Shown here one piece after another: positions 1 to 7,074 of a stretch of DNA of 8,962 nucleotides (position 1 is the first letter of the stretch; each line of letters opens with the position of its first letter). The translations under genes and the position numbers were made by a program. Below the pieces are notes generated by a model that saw only the letters and a program-made list of their open reading frames with translations, was not told where the DNA came from and searched no databases. Location: contig JAEDKS010000099.1 of the NCBI GenBank assembly GCA_016295665.1, positions 1 to 8,962 on the forward strand, given 5' to 3'. The stretch is from Clostridia bacterium. Its GTDB lineage: Bacteria; Bacillota; Clostridia; Christensenellales; Aristaeellaceae.

Positions 1-1
1 T

Positions 2-265
2 AAGCCCCGGGCGTCCGAGGGAAGGGCGGCGGGCGTGTTCTCGGGTCTGAGCATCGTGGTCACGGGCACCCTGCCCACCCTGTCCCGGAAGGAGGCGGAG
101 GAGCTGATTCGGCGGCATGGCGGCACGGCGGCCTCGGCGGTCAGCAAAAAGACCGCCTTCGTCGTGGCGGGCGAGGCGGCGGGCTCCAAGCTGGACAAGG
201 CGCAGAGCCTCGGCATCGAGGTCATCGACGAGGCCGGACTGCTGCGCCGGTGTGAAAGCTACTGA
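2..265 (+). CDS. ligA: NAD-dependent DNA ligase LigA, C-terminal BRCT end (5' partial)
   Basis: This is the 3' end of a gene that starts upstream of the window; 87 residues are visible before the TGA at 263-265. LigA seals nicks in duplex DNA during replication and repair, using NAD+ as adenylate donor. The visible part is a BRCT domain: after a short linker comes a VVTGTLPTLSR strand-turn, an EAEELIRRHGG helix, then SAVSKKTAFVVAGEAAGSKLDKAQ and a closing IEVIDEAGLL segment. The run VAGEAAGSKLDKA is highly characteristic of LigA BRCT domains, which separates it from BRCT domains of polymerases or other repair proteins. The catalytic adenylation, OB-fold and helix-hairpin-helix domains lie outside the window and cannot be checked. 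The frame is open from base 2, so no start codon is assigned. Its stop overlaps the stop of the converging gene on the other strand by seven bases. Confidence 0.93.
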   Translation, partial: KPRASEGRAAGVFSGLSIVVTGTLPTLSRKEAEELIRRHGGTAASAVSKKTAFVVAGEAAGSKLDKAQSLGIEVIDEAGLLRRCESY

Positions 266-759
266 TTCCGTCGGGCGGCGGGCCCCCGGCGCACCGCGTA
301 GGTGTAGGCGGCCTGGGACGGGGTCATGACGGGGGCCGCGGCGCGGGCGAAGGTCGGTGCCGCGTCGCCCCGGGTGTCGCTTTCGGGGACGCCCTGGGTG
401 GTGCTGCCCTGATTCGCCGCCTCCTGCCGGATGGCCTCCTCCTCCTGCAGAAGCGCCGCCGAGGGCACCTGTCCCGGGCGGTAGCCCACCAGCAGGAAGG
501 TGACGAACTTCACCGCGAAGATGTCGCACACGATGTAGCGCAGGTTGATGTCGTCAAAGAGCACCAGGAACTGGGACGCCACGCTGTAGAGAATGCCCTG
601 CCGGGTTTCGAGGTTGCCCGTGCCGATCAGGAACTCCACCAGCACGTAGCTGCCCACGTTCTCCTGCAGCACCTGCTGCATGCTGCCCTGAAACGCAGCG
701 GTGTCGAAATCCTGCTCGGGGGTGGTGGTAAAGCCGCCGTTCGTGTTCATTTCACTCAA
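259..759 (-). CDS. GerQ-like spore coat domain protein (hypothetical)
   Basis: The gene encodes 166 residues. The start is TTG at 759-757: a strong AAGGAGG (775-769 on the minus strand) lies nine bases before it, whereas the first ATG (750) is 18 bases away. Residues about 20-95 form a compact beta-rich module (SMQQVLQENVGSYVLVEFL, then RQGILYSVASQFLVLFDD, then LRYIVCDIFAVKFVTFL). Its order of elements resembles GerQ of Bacillus subtilis, a coat protein needed for germination and cross-linked by transglutaminase. The C-terminal ~70 residues are low complexity, rich in Ala, Gln, Thr and Pro, and likely disordered. No signal peptide or membrane segment is evident. The GerQ assignment comes from remembered fold pattern rather than a search; an unrelated Sm-like or coat-associated barrel is possible. 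It is transcribed divergently from alr and convergently with ligA. Confidence 0.55.
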   Translation of the reverse strand: MSEMNTNGGFTTTPEQDFDTAAFQGSMQQVLQENVGSYVLVEFLIGTGNLETRQGILYSVASQFLVLFDDINLRYIVCDIFAVKFVTFLLVGYRPGQVPSAALLQEEEAIRQEAANQGSTTQGVPESDTRGDAAPTFARAAAPVMTPSQAAYTYAVRRGPAARRNQ

Positions 760-844
760 GGGAATCCGCCTCCTTCACCATGGTGGTGATAGCACCCTAT
801 GCGGGAGGCGCCCCATTCATGACAACAGAGGAAGCGATGCTTTG
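760..844. other. Divergent intergenic region between the GerQ-like gene and alr
   Basis: Both flanking genes must draw their 5' untranslated sequence from these 85 bases or from inside each other. The stretch holds the minus-strand ribosome binding site, a 10-base perfect palindrome CACCATGGTG (776-785) and, for alr, a weaker GAGGA at 828-832. I see no convincing -35/-10 pair; the best match (TTCACC at 774-779 with a poor TATGCG-like -10) is too weak to call. The alr operon promoter may be here in an unusual form or may lie inside the GerQ-like gene. Confidence 0.5.
769..775 (-). promoter_or_regulatory. Ribosome binding site selecting a TTG start
   Basis: Read on the minus strand this is AAGGAGG, a near-perfect anti-16S match. 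It sits nine bases before the TTG at 759 and 18 before the first ATG, so it decides for the rare TTG start of the GerQ-like gene. Confidence 0.65.
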
Positions 845-2011
845 ATGGAGCCAACCTTTACGAAACGATCCTGGCTGGAGATTGACCTGACGGCGCTGAA
901 GGCGAACTACCGTACAGCCTGCTCCCTGACGGCGGCCCGGGTGACCTGCGTGGTGAAGTCCAATGCCTACGGGCACGGGGCGGTGCGGGTGGCCCAGGCG
1001 CTGCAGGAGGCAGGCTGCGCGTCCTTTGCGGTCAGCTGCGCCCGGGAGGCGCTGGAGCTGCGGCGGGCGGGCATCACGGGCGAGATGCTGGTGATGGGCC
1101 TGTGCGACGCGGATCGGCTGGAGGACTGCATCGCGCAGGGCGTGACCCTGACGGCGGCCTCCACGGACGACCTGCGCGCCATCGACGCGGCAGCCGCAGC
1201 GGCGCATCGCCCGGCGGAAGTGCACCTGAAGGTGAACACGGGCTTTCACCGCCTGGGCTTTGACTGCACCGGGGCGGCGGCGGACGCCATCGCCCGCGCC
1301 CTGCCCGAGGTGCCCCACCTGCGCGTGGCGGGCCTCTACAGCCACCTGGGGCTGATTACCGAAGCGCGGGACACCATGCAGCACGACAGCCTGATGACCA
1401 TGCACCGCCTGCTTGCGGCGCGGGGCGTGACCATCGAGGACGTGCACATCTGTGACAGCATCGGTCTGGTGCGCTATCCGGCGTGGCACCACAGCCGGGT
1501 TCGGGTGGGGGCGCTGCTGTTCGGCGTGCGCCCGGCCCGGTCGGAGCACATGCCCTACCAGTGCCTGGAGACGCTGACCTTCCACACGCAGGTGGCCCAG
1601 GTGCACGAGGTGCCCGCCGGGGAGATCGTGGGCTACGGCGACGACATGATCCTGACCCGGGACAGCCGCATCGCCACCCTCTGCGTGGGCTACGGCGACG
1701 GCTACCCCCGCCACCTGTCCAACGGCGCAGGCAAGGTGCTGCTCCATGGTCAGCTGGCGCCGGTGGTGGGGCTGGTGTGCATGGATCAGATGATGGTGGA
1801 CGTGACGGACATCCCCGGCGTGACCCCGGGGGATGACGCGGTGCTGCTGGGCGGCGGCATCTCCTACATGACCTACGCCGACTGGTGCCATACCAACCGC
1901 AACGAGTGCATCTCGATTCTGTCCCGGCGCCCGGTGCGCGTGTACCGGGAGCAGGGCCGCGTCGTGACCGTGCTGGACAGCCTGCTGGACGAAAGAAGGG
2001 ATTTCACATGA
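845..2011 (+). CDS. alr: Alanine racemase
   Basis: This is a PLP-dependent racemase of 388 residues that interconverts L- and D-alanine in the cytoplasm and supplies D-Ala for peptidoglycan. The N-terminal barrel opens with WLEIDLTALKANYR and carries the PLP lysine K38 in VVKSNAYGHG. The C-terminal beta domain carries VGYGDGYPRHLSN, with Y283 at the position of the catalytic tyrosine, followed by VVGLVCMDQMMVDVTDIPGV, the classic Alr signature. Length matches the family. The open frame extends upstream to about 701, but that part overlaps the divergent gene and lacks Alr similarity, so ATG 845 is chosen; GAGGA at 828-832 gives a spacing of 12, slightly long. The gene heads the plus-strand train, and its TGA overlaps the ATG of the next gene (ATGA at 2008-2011), implying translational coupling. 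Confidence 0.95.
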   Translation: MEPTFTKRSWLEIDLTALKANYRTACSLTAARVTCVVKSNAYGHGAVRVAQALQEAGCASFAVSCAREALELRRAGITGEMLVMGLCDADRLEDCIAQGVTLTAASTDDLRAIDAAAAAAHRPAEVHLKVNTGFHRLGFDCTGAAADAIARALPEVPHLRVAGLYSHLGLITEARDTMQHDSLMTMHRLLAARGVTIEDVHICDSIGLVRYPAWHHSRVRVGALLFGVRPARSEHMPYQCLETLTFHTQVAQVHEVPAGEIVGYGDDMILTRDSRIATLCVGYGDGYPRHLSNGAGKVLLHGQLAPVVGLVCMDQMMVDVTDIPGVTPGDDAVLLGGGISYMTYADWCHTNRNECISILSRRPVRVYREQGRVVTVLDSLLDERRDFT

Positions 2012-3180
2012 CGCAAGCCGAATGGCAGCGGGAGCTGTCGGACATCCTGCCCCGGGTGACGGCCTGGCGGCACCATCTGCACGCCCACCCCGAGCTGAGC
2101 GGCGCGGAGACGGAGACCCGCCGCTTTGTGCTGGAGCGCCTTCAGGAGATGGGCATCCCCGCGGTGACCTTCGAGGGCTGCAACGCGGTGATGGGTGTGC
2201 TTCACAACGGCGAGGGCCGCTGCATCGCCATCCGGGCGGACATGGACGCGCTGCCCGTCACCGAGGCGGACACCGCCCTGCCCTTTGCCAGCACCTGCCC
2301 CGGCGTGATGCACGCCTGCGGACACGATGTGCACATGGCGCTGGCGCTGGGCTCCGCGCTGTGGTTCAGCCAAAACCGGAGCCGGTGGCAGGGCACGGTG
2401 AAGTGGCTCTTTGAGCCGCAGGAGGAGACCATGGGCGGCGGGAAGTGGATGGTCGCGCAGGGCTGCATGGAGAACCCCGCGGTGGACTGCGTGATCGGGC
2501 AGCATGTGAACCCCCGGTACGCGGCAGGCACGTTCTTCGCGAAGCCGGGCTATGTGTCCGGCGCCAGCGACGACCTGTATCTGACCGTCCGGGGCAAAAG
2601 CTGCCACGGCGCCTACCCGGAGAGCGGCGTGGACGCGATTCTCATCGCGGCGCACATCATCACCGCGCTCCAGTCGCTGGTCAGCCGCACGATCTCGCCC
2701 TTCGACCCGGCGGTGCTGACCATGGGCACCATCGAGGGCGGTCAGGCGAACAACATCGTCTGCGGCGAGGTGCGCCTGCGGGGCACCCTGCGCACCCTGT
2801 CGGACAAAACCCGGCGTGACCTGCAGCAGCGGATGCGCCAGGTGGCGGAGGGCATCGCCCGGGGCATGGGCGGCGAGGCGGTGTGGGACATCCGCCCCAG
2901 CTACGGCGCGGTGTACAATGATGACGCAGCCTACGCCCGCATCGAGCGCTGCGCGTCGGCGCTGCTGGGCGAGGACAGGGTCGTCCGCCGGGAGGCCCCG
3001 AGCCTTGGGGTGGAGAGCTTCTGCTATTTCCTTGACCATACGCCCGGTGTGTATTATGATATAGGCAGCGGCATCGGCACCGCGCTGCACACGCCCACCT
3101 TCCATGTGGATGAGGACGTGCTGCTGCCGGGCGTGGCGCTGCAGTGCGAAGCCGTGCTGGAACTGCTGAAGAAGGAGTGA
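2008..3180 (+). CDS. M20 (M20D) family amidohydrolase / aminoacylase-type peptidase
   Basis: This cytoplasmic metal-dependent hydrolase of 390 residues belongs to the group containing aminoacylases, hippurate hydrolase and N-acetyl-diaminopimelate deacetylase. Members cleave N-acyl or peptide-like amide bonds with a di-metal centre. Visible motifs in order: HLHAHPELS (about 23-31), RADMDALPVTE (about 77), HACGHDVHM (102-110; C104 and H106 as expected metal ligands), FEPQEET (135-141; E139/E140 at the catalytic and metal acid positions), GQHVNP with H166, and a C-terminal LHTPTFHVDED with H361. A lid domain lies between about residues 180 and 290 (GASDDLYLTVRGKSCHGAYPESGVDA to NNIVCGEVRLRGTLR). 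AGAAGGG at 1994-2000 sits seven bases before ATG 2008. Substrate cannot be read from the sequence; with alr, dppA-like and ldcA-like neighbours, an acylated or murein-derived peptide is a reasonable inference. Confidence 0.88.
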   Translation: MTQAEWQRELSDILPRVTAWRHHLHAHPELSGAETETRRFVLERLQEMGIPAVTFEGCNAVMGVLHNGEGRCIAIRADMDALPVTEADTALPFASTCPGVMHACGHDVHMALALGSALWFSQNRSRWQGTVKWLFEPQEETMGGGKWMVAQGCMENPAVDCVIGQHVNPRYAAGTFFAKPGYVSGASDDLYLTVRGKSCHGAYPESGVDAILIAAHIITALQSLVSRTISPFDPAVLTMGTIEGGQANNIVCGEVRLRGTLRTLSDKTRRDLQQRMRQVAEGIARGMGGEAVWDIRPSYGAVYNDDAAYARIERCASALLGEDRVVRREAPSLGVESFCYFLDHTPGVYYDIGSGIGTALHTPTFHVDEDVLLPGVALQCEAVLELLKKE

Positions 3181-3186
3181 TTTTCC

Positions 3187-4002
3187 ATGGAGAGAAAGCT
3201 GTTTATCTCATCGGACATCGAGGGCACCTGCGGAATCGCCCACTGGGACGAGACCATGCCCGAAAAGAGCGAGTACGCCGCCTTTGCGGATCAGATGAGC
3301 CGCGAGGTCGCCGCCGCCTGCGAGGGTGCGCTGGCTGGGGGCGCGGCGTCGATTCTCGTCCGCGATGCCCACAACACCGCCCGCAACATCCGCCCCGGCA
3401 TGCTGCCGGACACCGACCGGGTGCGCATCTTCCGGGGCTGGGGCCGCGATCCCTACGGTATGATGAGCGGTCTGGACGCGACCTTCTCCGGTGCCATGTT
3501 CACCGGCTACCACTCCGCCTGCGGCTGGAGCGGCAACCCGCTGAGCCACACCATGAACACCCGCAACGTTTATATCACGGTCAACGGCGAGGTCTGCTCC
3601 GAGCTGATGATGAACAGCCTGACCGCCGCCATGTTCGGCGTGCCGGTGCTGCTGGCGGCGGGCGACGAGATGCTCTGCGAGTGGTTCCACACAAAGGTGC
3701 CCCAGGCGGTCACGGTGCCCGTGTCCCATGGCGTGGGCAACGGCAGCATCTCCATCATGCCCGGGGAGGCGGTGCGCCGCATCCGGGAGGGCGCGGAGCG
3801 CGCCATGGCGCTGGACGGTTCGGCCTGCCTGTTCCCCACGCCCAAAGACGGGCACTACGAGGTGGAGATCATGTACCGCCAGCACTTCGATGCCCGGGCC
3901 AACAGCTGGTACCCCGGCGCGAAGCAGGTGAGCGACCGCACCGTGCGCTTCGCCTGCGACAGCTGGATGGACGCCCTGACCTTCATCCACTTCTGCCTGT
4001 GA
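3187..4002 (+). CDS. dppA: M55 family D-aminopeptidase (DppA-like)
   Basis: This 271-residue zinc D-aminopeptidase is of the type described for B. subtilis DppA, a self-compartmentalising decamer that releases D-amino acids such as D-Ala from short peptides. The expected metal and active-site positions are present: D10 and E12 in ISSDIEGTCGI, H62 in VRDAHN, H109 in FTGYHS, and E139 in GEVCSELMMN. The core VPVLLAAGDEM strand also fits the family. Length matches DppA. AAGGAG immediately before the upstream TGA serves ATG 3187; only six bases separate the two genes, so they are co-transcribed. With alanine racemase and LD-carboxypeptidase it would recover D-Ala and D-peptides from wall turnover or the diet. 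In B. subtilis dppA belongs to a dipeptide transport operon; no transporter is visible here. Confidence 0.9.
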   Translation: MERKLFISSDIEGTCGIAHWDETMPEKSEYAAFADQMSREVAAACEGALAGGAASILVRDAHNTARNIRPGMLPDTDRVRIFRGWGRDPYGMMSGLDATFSGAMFTGYHSACGWSGNPLSHTMNTRNVYITVNGEVCSELMMNSLTAAMFGVPVLLAAGDEMLCEWFHTKVPQAVTVPVSHGVGNGSISIMPGEAVRRIREGAERAMALDGSACLFPTPKDGHYEVEIMYRQHFDARANSWYPGAKQVSDRTVRFACDSWMDALTFIHFCL

Positions 4003-4012
4003 GGTGACGAGC

Positions 4013-4933
4013 ATGCGGATGCAGATTCCAAAGCCGCTTCACCCGGGCGACACCATCGCGGTCATCGGCGTCTCCGGCTGTGTGCATGACGACAACCGGG
4101 AGGCGCTGGTGCGCGAGAGCATGCGCAAGCTGGAGGCCCTGGGCTTCCGCGTCCGCCTGGACGACACGGCCTTTGCCCAGTGGGGCTACCTGTCCGGCAC
4201 GGACGAGGAGCGGGCCGGGGCCATGAACCGCGCCTTCGCGGACGACACGGTGGACGGGGTGTGGTGCGTGAAGGGCGGCTACGGCTGCATCCGCCTGCTC
4301 GACCTGATCGACTGGGACATGATCGCGGCCCATCCCAAGGCGTTCATCGGCTACAGCGACATCACCACGCTGCACACCGTGCTGCACGAGCGCTGCCACC
4401 TGTGCACCTTCCACGGCCCCATGCCCAAAACCGACCGCTTCGACGGCCCCAGCCTGGACAGCCTGCTCCACGCGGTCTCGGGCCAGCCTGACCGGGCGGT
4501 CGTCAACCCGGACGGCGCGCCCATGACCTGCCTGCGCCCCGGCGTGGCGGAGGGGCAGCTGGTGGGCGGCAACCTGTGCCTGCTGACCTCCTCCACGGGC
4601 ACGCCCTACGATCTGGACGTGCGGGGCAAGCTGCTGTTTCTGGAGGATGTGGGCGAGCACGTCTACGCCATCGACCGCTACCTCCAGCAGCTCTACCACG
4701 CCGGCAAGCTGACGGACTGCGCCGGCATCGTGCTGGGCCGCTTTGCGGACATCACCGGGGAGTACGCGGACAGCTTCACCCTGGAGGAGGTGCTCTCGCA
4801 GCTGACGCAGAAGCTGCCCGTGCCCGTGATGGGCAACCTGCAGTGCGGGCATCTGAAAGAGAAAGTGACCCTGTGCCTGGGTCGGCGCTACCGGATGGAC
4901 GCCTCGGCGGGCACGCTGACCCTGACTGACTGA
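4013..4933 (+). CDS. ldcA: LD-carboxypeptidase, S66 family (LdcA-like)
   Basis: This is a serine peptidase of 306 residues in the family that removes the terminal D-alanine from murein tetrapeptides (L,D-bond) during peptidoglycan recycling; some relatives instead handle microcin C7-type peptides. The Ser-Glu-His triad is visible: S115 in FIGYSDITTLH, E211 in LLFLEDVGEHVYAIDR, and H280 in LQCGHLKEKVTL. The N-terminal PLHPGDTIAVIGVSG and the VKGGYGCIRLLDLIDWD segment are also typical. No signal peptide is seen, so it acts in the cytoplasm. The start is ATG 4013, with GAGGTGA (4001-4007) five bases upstream; a GTG at 4004 lies inside that ribosome binding site and is rejected, and ATG 4019 is a second alternative. 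Ten bases separate it from the preceding stop, so it belongs to the same operon. Confidence 0.9.
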   Translation: MRMQIPKPLHPGDTIAVIGVSGCVHDDNREALVRESMRKLEALGFRVRLDDTAFAQWGYLSGTDEERAGAMNRAFADDTVDGVWCVKGGYGCIRLLDLIDWDMIAAHPKAFIGYSDITTLHTVLHERCHLCTFHGPMPKTDRFDGPSLDSLLHAVSGQPDRAVVNPDGAPMTCLRPGVAEGQLVGGNLCLLTSSTGTPYDLDVRGKLLFLEDVGEHVYAIDRYLQQLYHAGKLTDCAGIVLGRFADITGEYADSFTLEEVLSQLTQKLPVPVMGNLQCGHLKEKVTLCLGRRYRMDASAGTLTLTD

Positions 4934-4946
4934 CGGAGGTGCATCC

Positions 4947-5624
4947 ATGTTCACGAGATTCCAGTACATGCTGTCCCTGCTCCGCACCGACCCGGTGGGC
5001 GGCACGATCTACATCCTGTCCTTCGCCGCGGCGATTCTCATCGCGCTGATTCTGCACGAGTGGGCCCATGGCTTCGTGGCCTACCGCTGCGGCGACCCGA
5101 CGGCGAAGATGATGGGGCGGCTCTCGCTGAATCCCGCCCATCATCTGGATCCGGTGGGCACGCTGTGCATGGTGGTGTTCGGCATCGGCTGGGCGAAGCC
5201 GGTGCCGGTGAATCCGCGCAACTTCCGCAACTACCGCCGGGATGACTTCCTGGTGTCCATCGCGGGCATCCTGATGAACCTGACGCTGTTCCTGCTGTCC
5301 ACGGCGCTGCTGGTGGCGATTCAGAACCATGTGCGCTACTCGGCGTTTATGCAGTACGTGTACAACTTTGTCTATCTGCTCTCGTCCATCAACCTGTCCC
5401 TGGCGCTGTTCAACCTGCTGCCGATTCCGCCGCTGGACGGCTATCATCTGGTGAACGACACGCTGCTGAAGGGCCGGCTGCAGCTGAACCATCAGCAGTT
5501 CCAGGTCATGCAGATCATCCTGATCGTCGTCTGCCTGACGGGGGTGCTGTCGAACCTGCTGGGCAGCCTGCACTCGGCGATCTACAGCGCGGTGCTGAAC
5601 CTGTTCTACCGCATGATTCCGTGA
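4947..5624 (+). CDS. Site-2 protease family (M50) membrane metalloprotease
   Basis: This 225-residue polytopic membrane zinc protease resembles the small YwhC-type site-2 proteases. HEWAH (37-41) at the end of the first hydrophobic helix is the HExxH zinc motif, and D164 in LFNLLPIPPLDGYHL is the third ligand of the NxxPxPPLDG signature. Hydrophobic stretches around 20-40, 70-85, 100-128, 135-160 and 182-205 give about five membrane segments. No PDZ domain is present, unlike RseP, so the substrate is unknown. Relatives with this compact architecture often sit next to scpA in Firmicutes, as here. GGAGGTG shortly before ATG 4947 is the ribosome binding site; 13 bases separate it from the previous gene and 10 from scpA, indicating one transcript. 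Confidence 0.9.
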   Translation: MFTRFQYMLSLLRTDPVGGTIYILSFAAAILIALILHEWAHGFVAYRCGDPTAKMMGRLSLNPAHHLDPVGTLCMVVFGIGWAKPVPVNPRNFRNYRRDDFLVSIAGILMNLTLFLLSTALLVAIQNHVRYSAFMQYVYNFVYLLSSINLSLALFNLLPIPPLDGYHLVNDTLLKGRLQLNHQQFQVMQIILIVVCLTGVLSNLLGSLHSAIYSAVLNLFYRMIP

Positions 5625-5634
5625 GGTGCCGCCC

Positions 5635-6402
5635 ATGCCCATGACGTTTCGACTGAAGGACTTTGACGGCCCGCTGGACCTGCTGCTGCACCTGATCAGC
5701 AAGGCGAAGGTGGACATCCGGGACATCTTCGTCAGCGAGATCACCGACCAGTATATCGAATCGGTGTCCGGCGCGGAGGATCTGGACATGGACGACGCCA
5801 CGGACTTTCTGGTCATGGCGGCGACGCTGCTGGAGATCAAGAGCCGGGCGGTGCTGCCGCGCCCGCCGGAGCTGGAGGAGGGTGAGGAGGACCCGGAGCA
5901 GGCGCTGATCCGGCAGCTGGAGGAATACAAGCGCTTCCGGGAGACGGCGCAGGAGATGCGCGCCTTTGAGGAAGCGGCCCGGGAGCTGTTCACCAAGCTG
6001 CCCGACGAGTTCCCGCTGCCCCCGCAGGAGACGGAGCTGGTGGGCCTGACGCTGGAGGGGCTGACGGAGGCGTTTCTGCGCATCTGGGCGCGGAAGCCGG
6101 CGGCGGAGGAGGAGCAGGAGGTCAACCACTATGCGCCCCGTGACATCCACCGGGACGAGCACAACGTGCAGGAGTGTATGCTGCTGCTGCTGCGCGACCT
6201 GAAGAAGCGGGGCCGGATGCGCTTTGAGGACGCCTTCAGCCAGGCGCCCACGAAGGAGGAGGTCGTGACGCTCTTCCTGGCGCTGCTGGAGCTGCTGAAG
6301 CTGGGCGAGACGCACTGCGAGCAGGAAGGAAACTATGGCGACATCGTGCTGCTTCCCGGCAGGCGCGAGGACACGCCGGAGGAAGGGGAGGGAAACGCAT
6401 GA
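5635..6402 (+). CDS. scpA: Segregation and condensation protein ScpA
   Basis: This is the kleisin subunit (255 residues) of the bacterial SMC-ScpAB condensin that bridges SMC heads and drives chromosome organisation and segregation. The N-terminal block FRLKDFDGPLDLLLHLISKAKVDIRDIFVSEITDQYIE is the hallmark SMC-neck binding region. DDATDFLVMAATLLEIKSRAVLP follows, then an acidic linker (LEEGEEDPEQ), and the C-terminal winged helix (GRMRFEDAFSQAPTKEEVVTLFLALLELLKLG) binds the SMC head cap. The start is ATG 5635, six bases after GAGGTG (5623-5628); the GTG inside that site at 5626 and the ATG at 5641 are alternatives. The stop overlaps the scpB start as ATGA (6399-6402), the usual coupling of these two genes. 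Confidence 0.95.
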   Translation: MPMTFRLKDFDGPLDLLLHLISKAKVDIRDIFVSEITDQYIESVSGAEDLDMDDATDFLVMAATLLEIKSRAVLPRPPELEEGEEDPEQALIRQLEEYKRFRETAQEMRAFEEAARELFTKLPDEFPLPPQETELVGLTLEGLTEAFLRIWARKPAAEEEQEVNHYAPRDIHRDEHNVQECMLLLLRDLKKRGRMRFEDAFSQAPTKEEVVTLFLALLELLKLGETHCEQEGNYGDIVLLPGRREDTPEEGEGNA

Positions 6403-7034
6403 CCGATAAGCCGGAGCAGATGGAGCCGGTGATGCCCCCGGAGATGGAGACACCCCCGGAGCCGGAGGAGGAGCTGCGGGAGACCGGCGGCAACCTGAAG
6501 GGCCGCGTGGAGGCGGTGCTGTACGTGGCGGGGGAGCCCGTGCGCGTGGAGGAGCTGGCGAAGGCGCTGCAGGTGACCCTGCCGGAGCTGGAGAACTGCC
6601 TGACGGAGCTGCGGGACGAGTATGACTTCGCCCAGCGCGGGGTGATGCTGCGGCGCTTCGGGCATCAGGTGCAGCTGGCGACGCGCCCGCTGTACGCGCC
6701 GGACGTGGTGCATCTGCTGCAGCCCGTGCAGAAGCAGTCCCTGAGCCAGGCGGTGATGGAGACGCTGGCGGTGGTCGCCTACCGTCAGCCGGTCACCCGT
6801 GCGGAGATCGAGCAGGTGCGCGGCGTGAAGTGTGACTACTCGGTGCAGTCGCTGGTGAACAAGGGCCTCATCATGGAGGTAGGCCGCAAGGACGCCCTGG
6901 GCCGCCCGATTCTCTACGGCACCACGGACGCGTTCCTCCAGCACTTCGGCATCAGCACCCTGGACGACCTCCCGCCCCTCCCCGAAACCGCCCCGCAGGA
7001 GCCCCAGGAGGAATCGTCGGAGCTGGTGCCGTGA
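6399..7034 (+). CDS. scpB: Segregation and condensation protein ScpB
   Basis: ScpB (211 residues) forms winged-helix dimers that bind the central part of ScpA in the SMC condensin. A Pro/Glu-rich, likely disordered leader occupies residues 1-30. The first winged helix starts at GRVEAVLYVAGEPV (35-48), and the second carries the family signatures ETLAVVAYRQPVTRAEIEQVRGV (121-143) and GLIMEVGRKDALGRPILYGTTDAFLQHFG (156-184). The tail after about residue 190 is again Pro/Glu-rich. Length is normal. It is the last of the high-GC housekeeping genes in this train. Only 40 bases, with no terminator-like hairpin and U-run, separate its TGA from the ATG of the following cas12f gene, so transcription may read through. 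Confidence 0.95.
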   Translation: MTDKPEQMEPVMPPEMETPPEPEEELRETGGNLKGRVEAVLYVAGEPVRVEELAKALQVTLPELENCLTELRDEYDFAQRGVMLRRFGHQVQLATRPLYAPDVVHLLQPVQKQSLSQAVMETLAVVAYRQPVTRAEIEQVRGVKCDYSVQSLVNKGLIMEVGRKDALGRPILYGTTDAFLQHFGISTLDDLPPLPETAPQEPQEESSELVP

Positions 7035-7060
7035 CGAGGCGGCAAGGGAAAATGGAAGAG

Positions 7061-7066
7061 AGGAGG
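7061..7066 (+). promoter_or_regulatory. Ribosome binding site deciding the cas12f start
   Basis: AGGAGG lies eight bases before ATG 7075. The in-frame GTG at 7066 overlaps the last G of this site and so cannot be its start. This fixes the effector at 437 residues. Confidence 0.8.
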
Positions 7067-7074
7067 TGAAGGCG

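Noticed and set aside
701..844. Upstream extension of the alr reading frame
   Set aside because: It overlaps the start of the divergent gene, lacks a suitable ribosome binding site and has no alanine racemase similarity; ATG 845 gives the normal length.
837..845. Mini open frame ATG CTT TGA whose stop overlaps the alr start
   Set aside because: Its spacing from GAGGA (828-832) is only four bases, and a two-codon frame is too weak to call a regulatory leader peptide.
797..1891. Long minus-strand open frame opposite alr, and similar long frames opposite other genes
   Set aside because: They are shadow frames of high-GC coding sequence, rich in His, Arg, Gln and Ala, with no recognisable domains.
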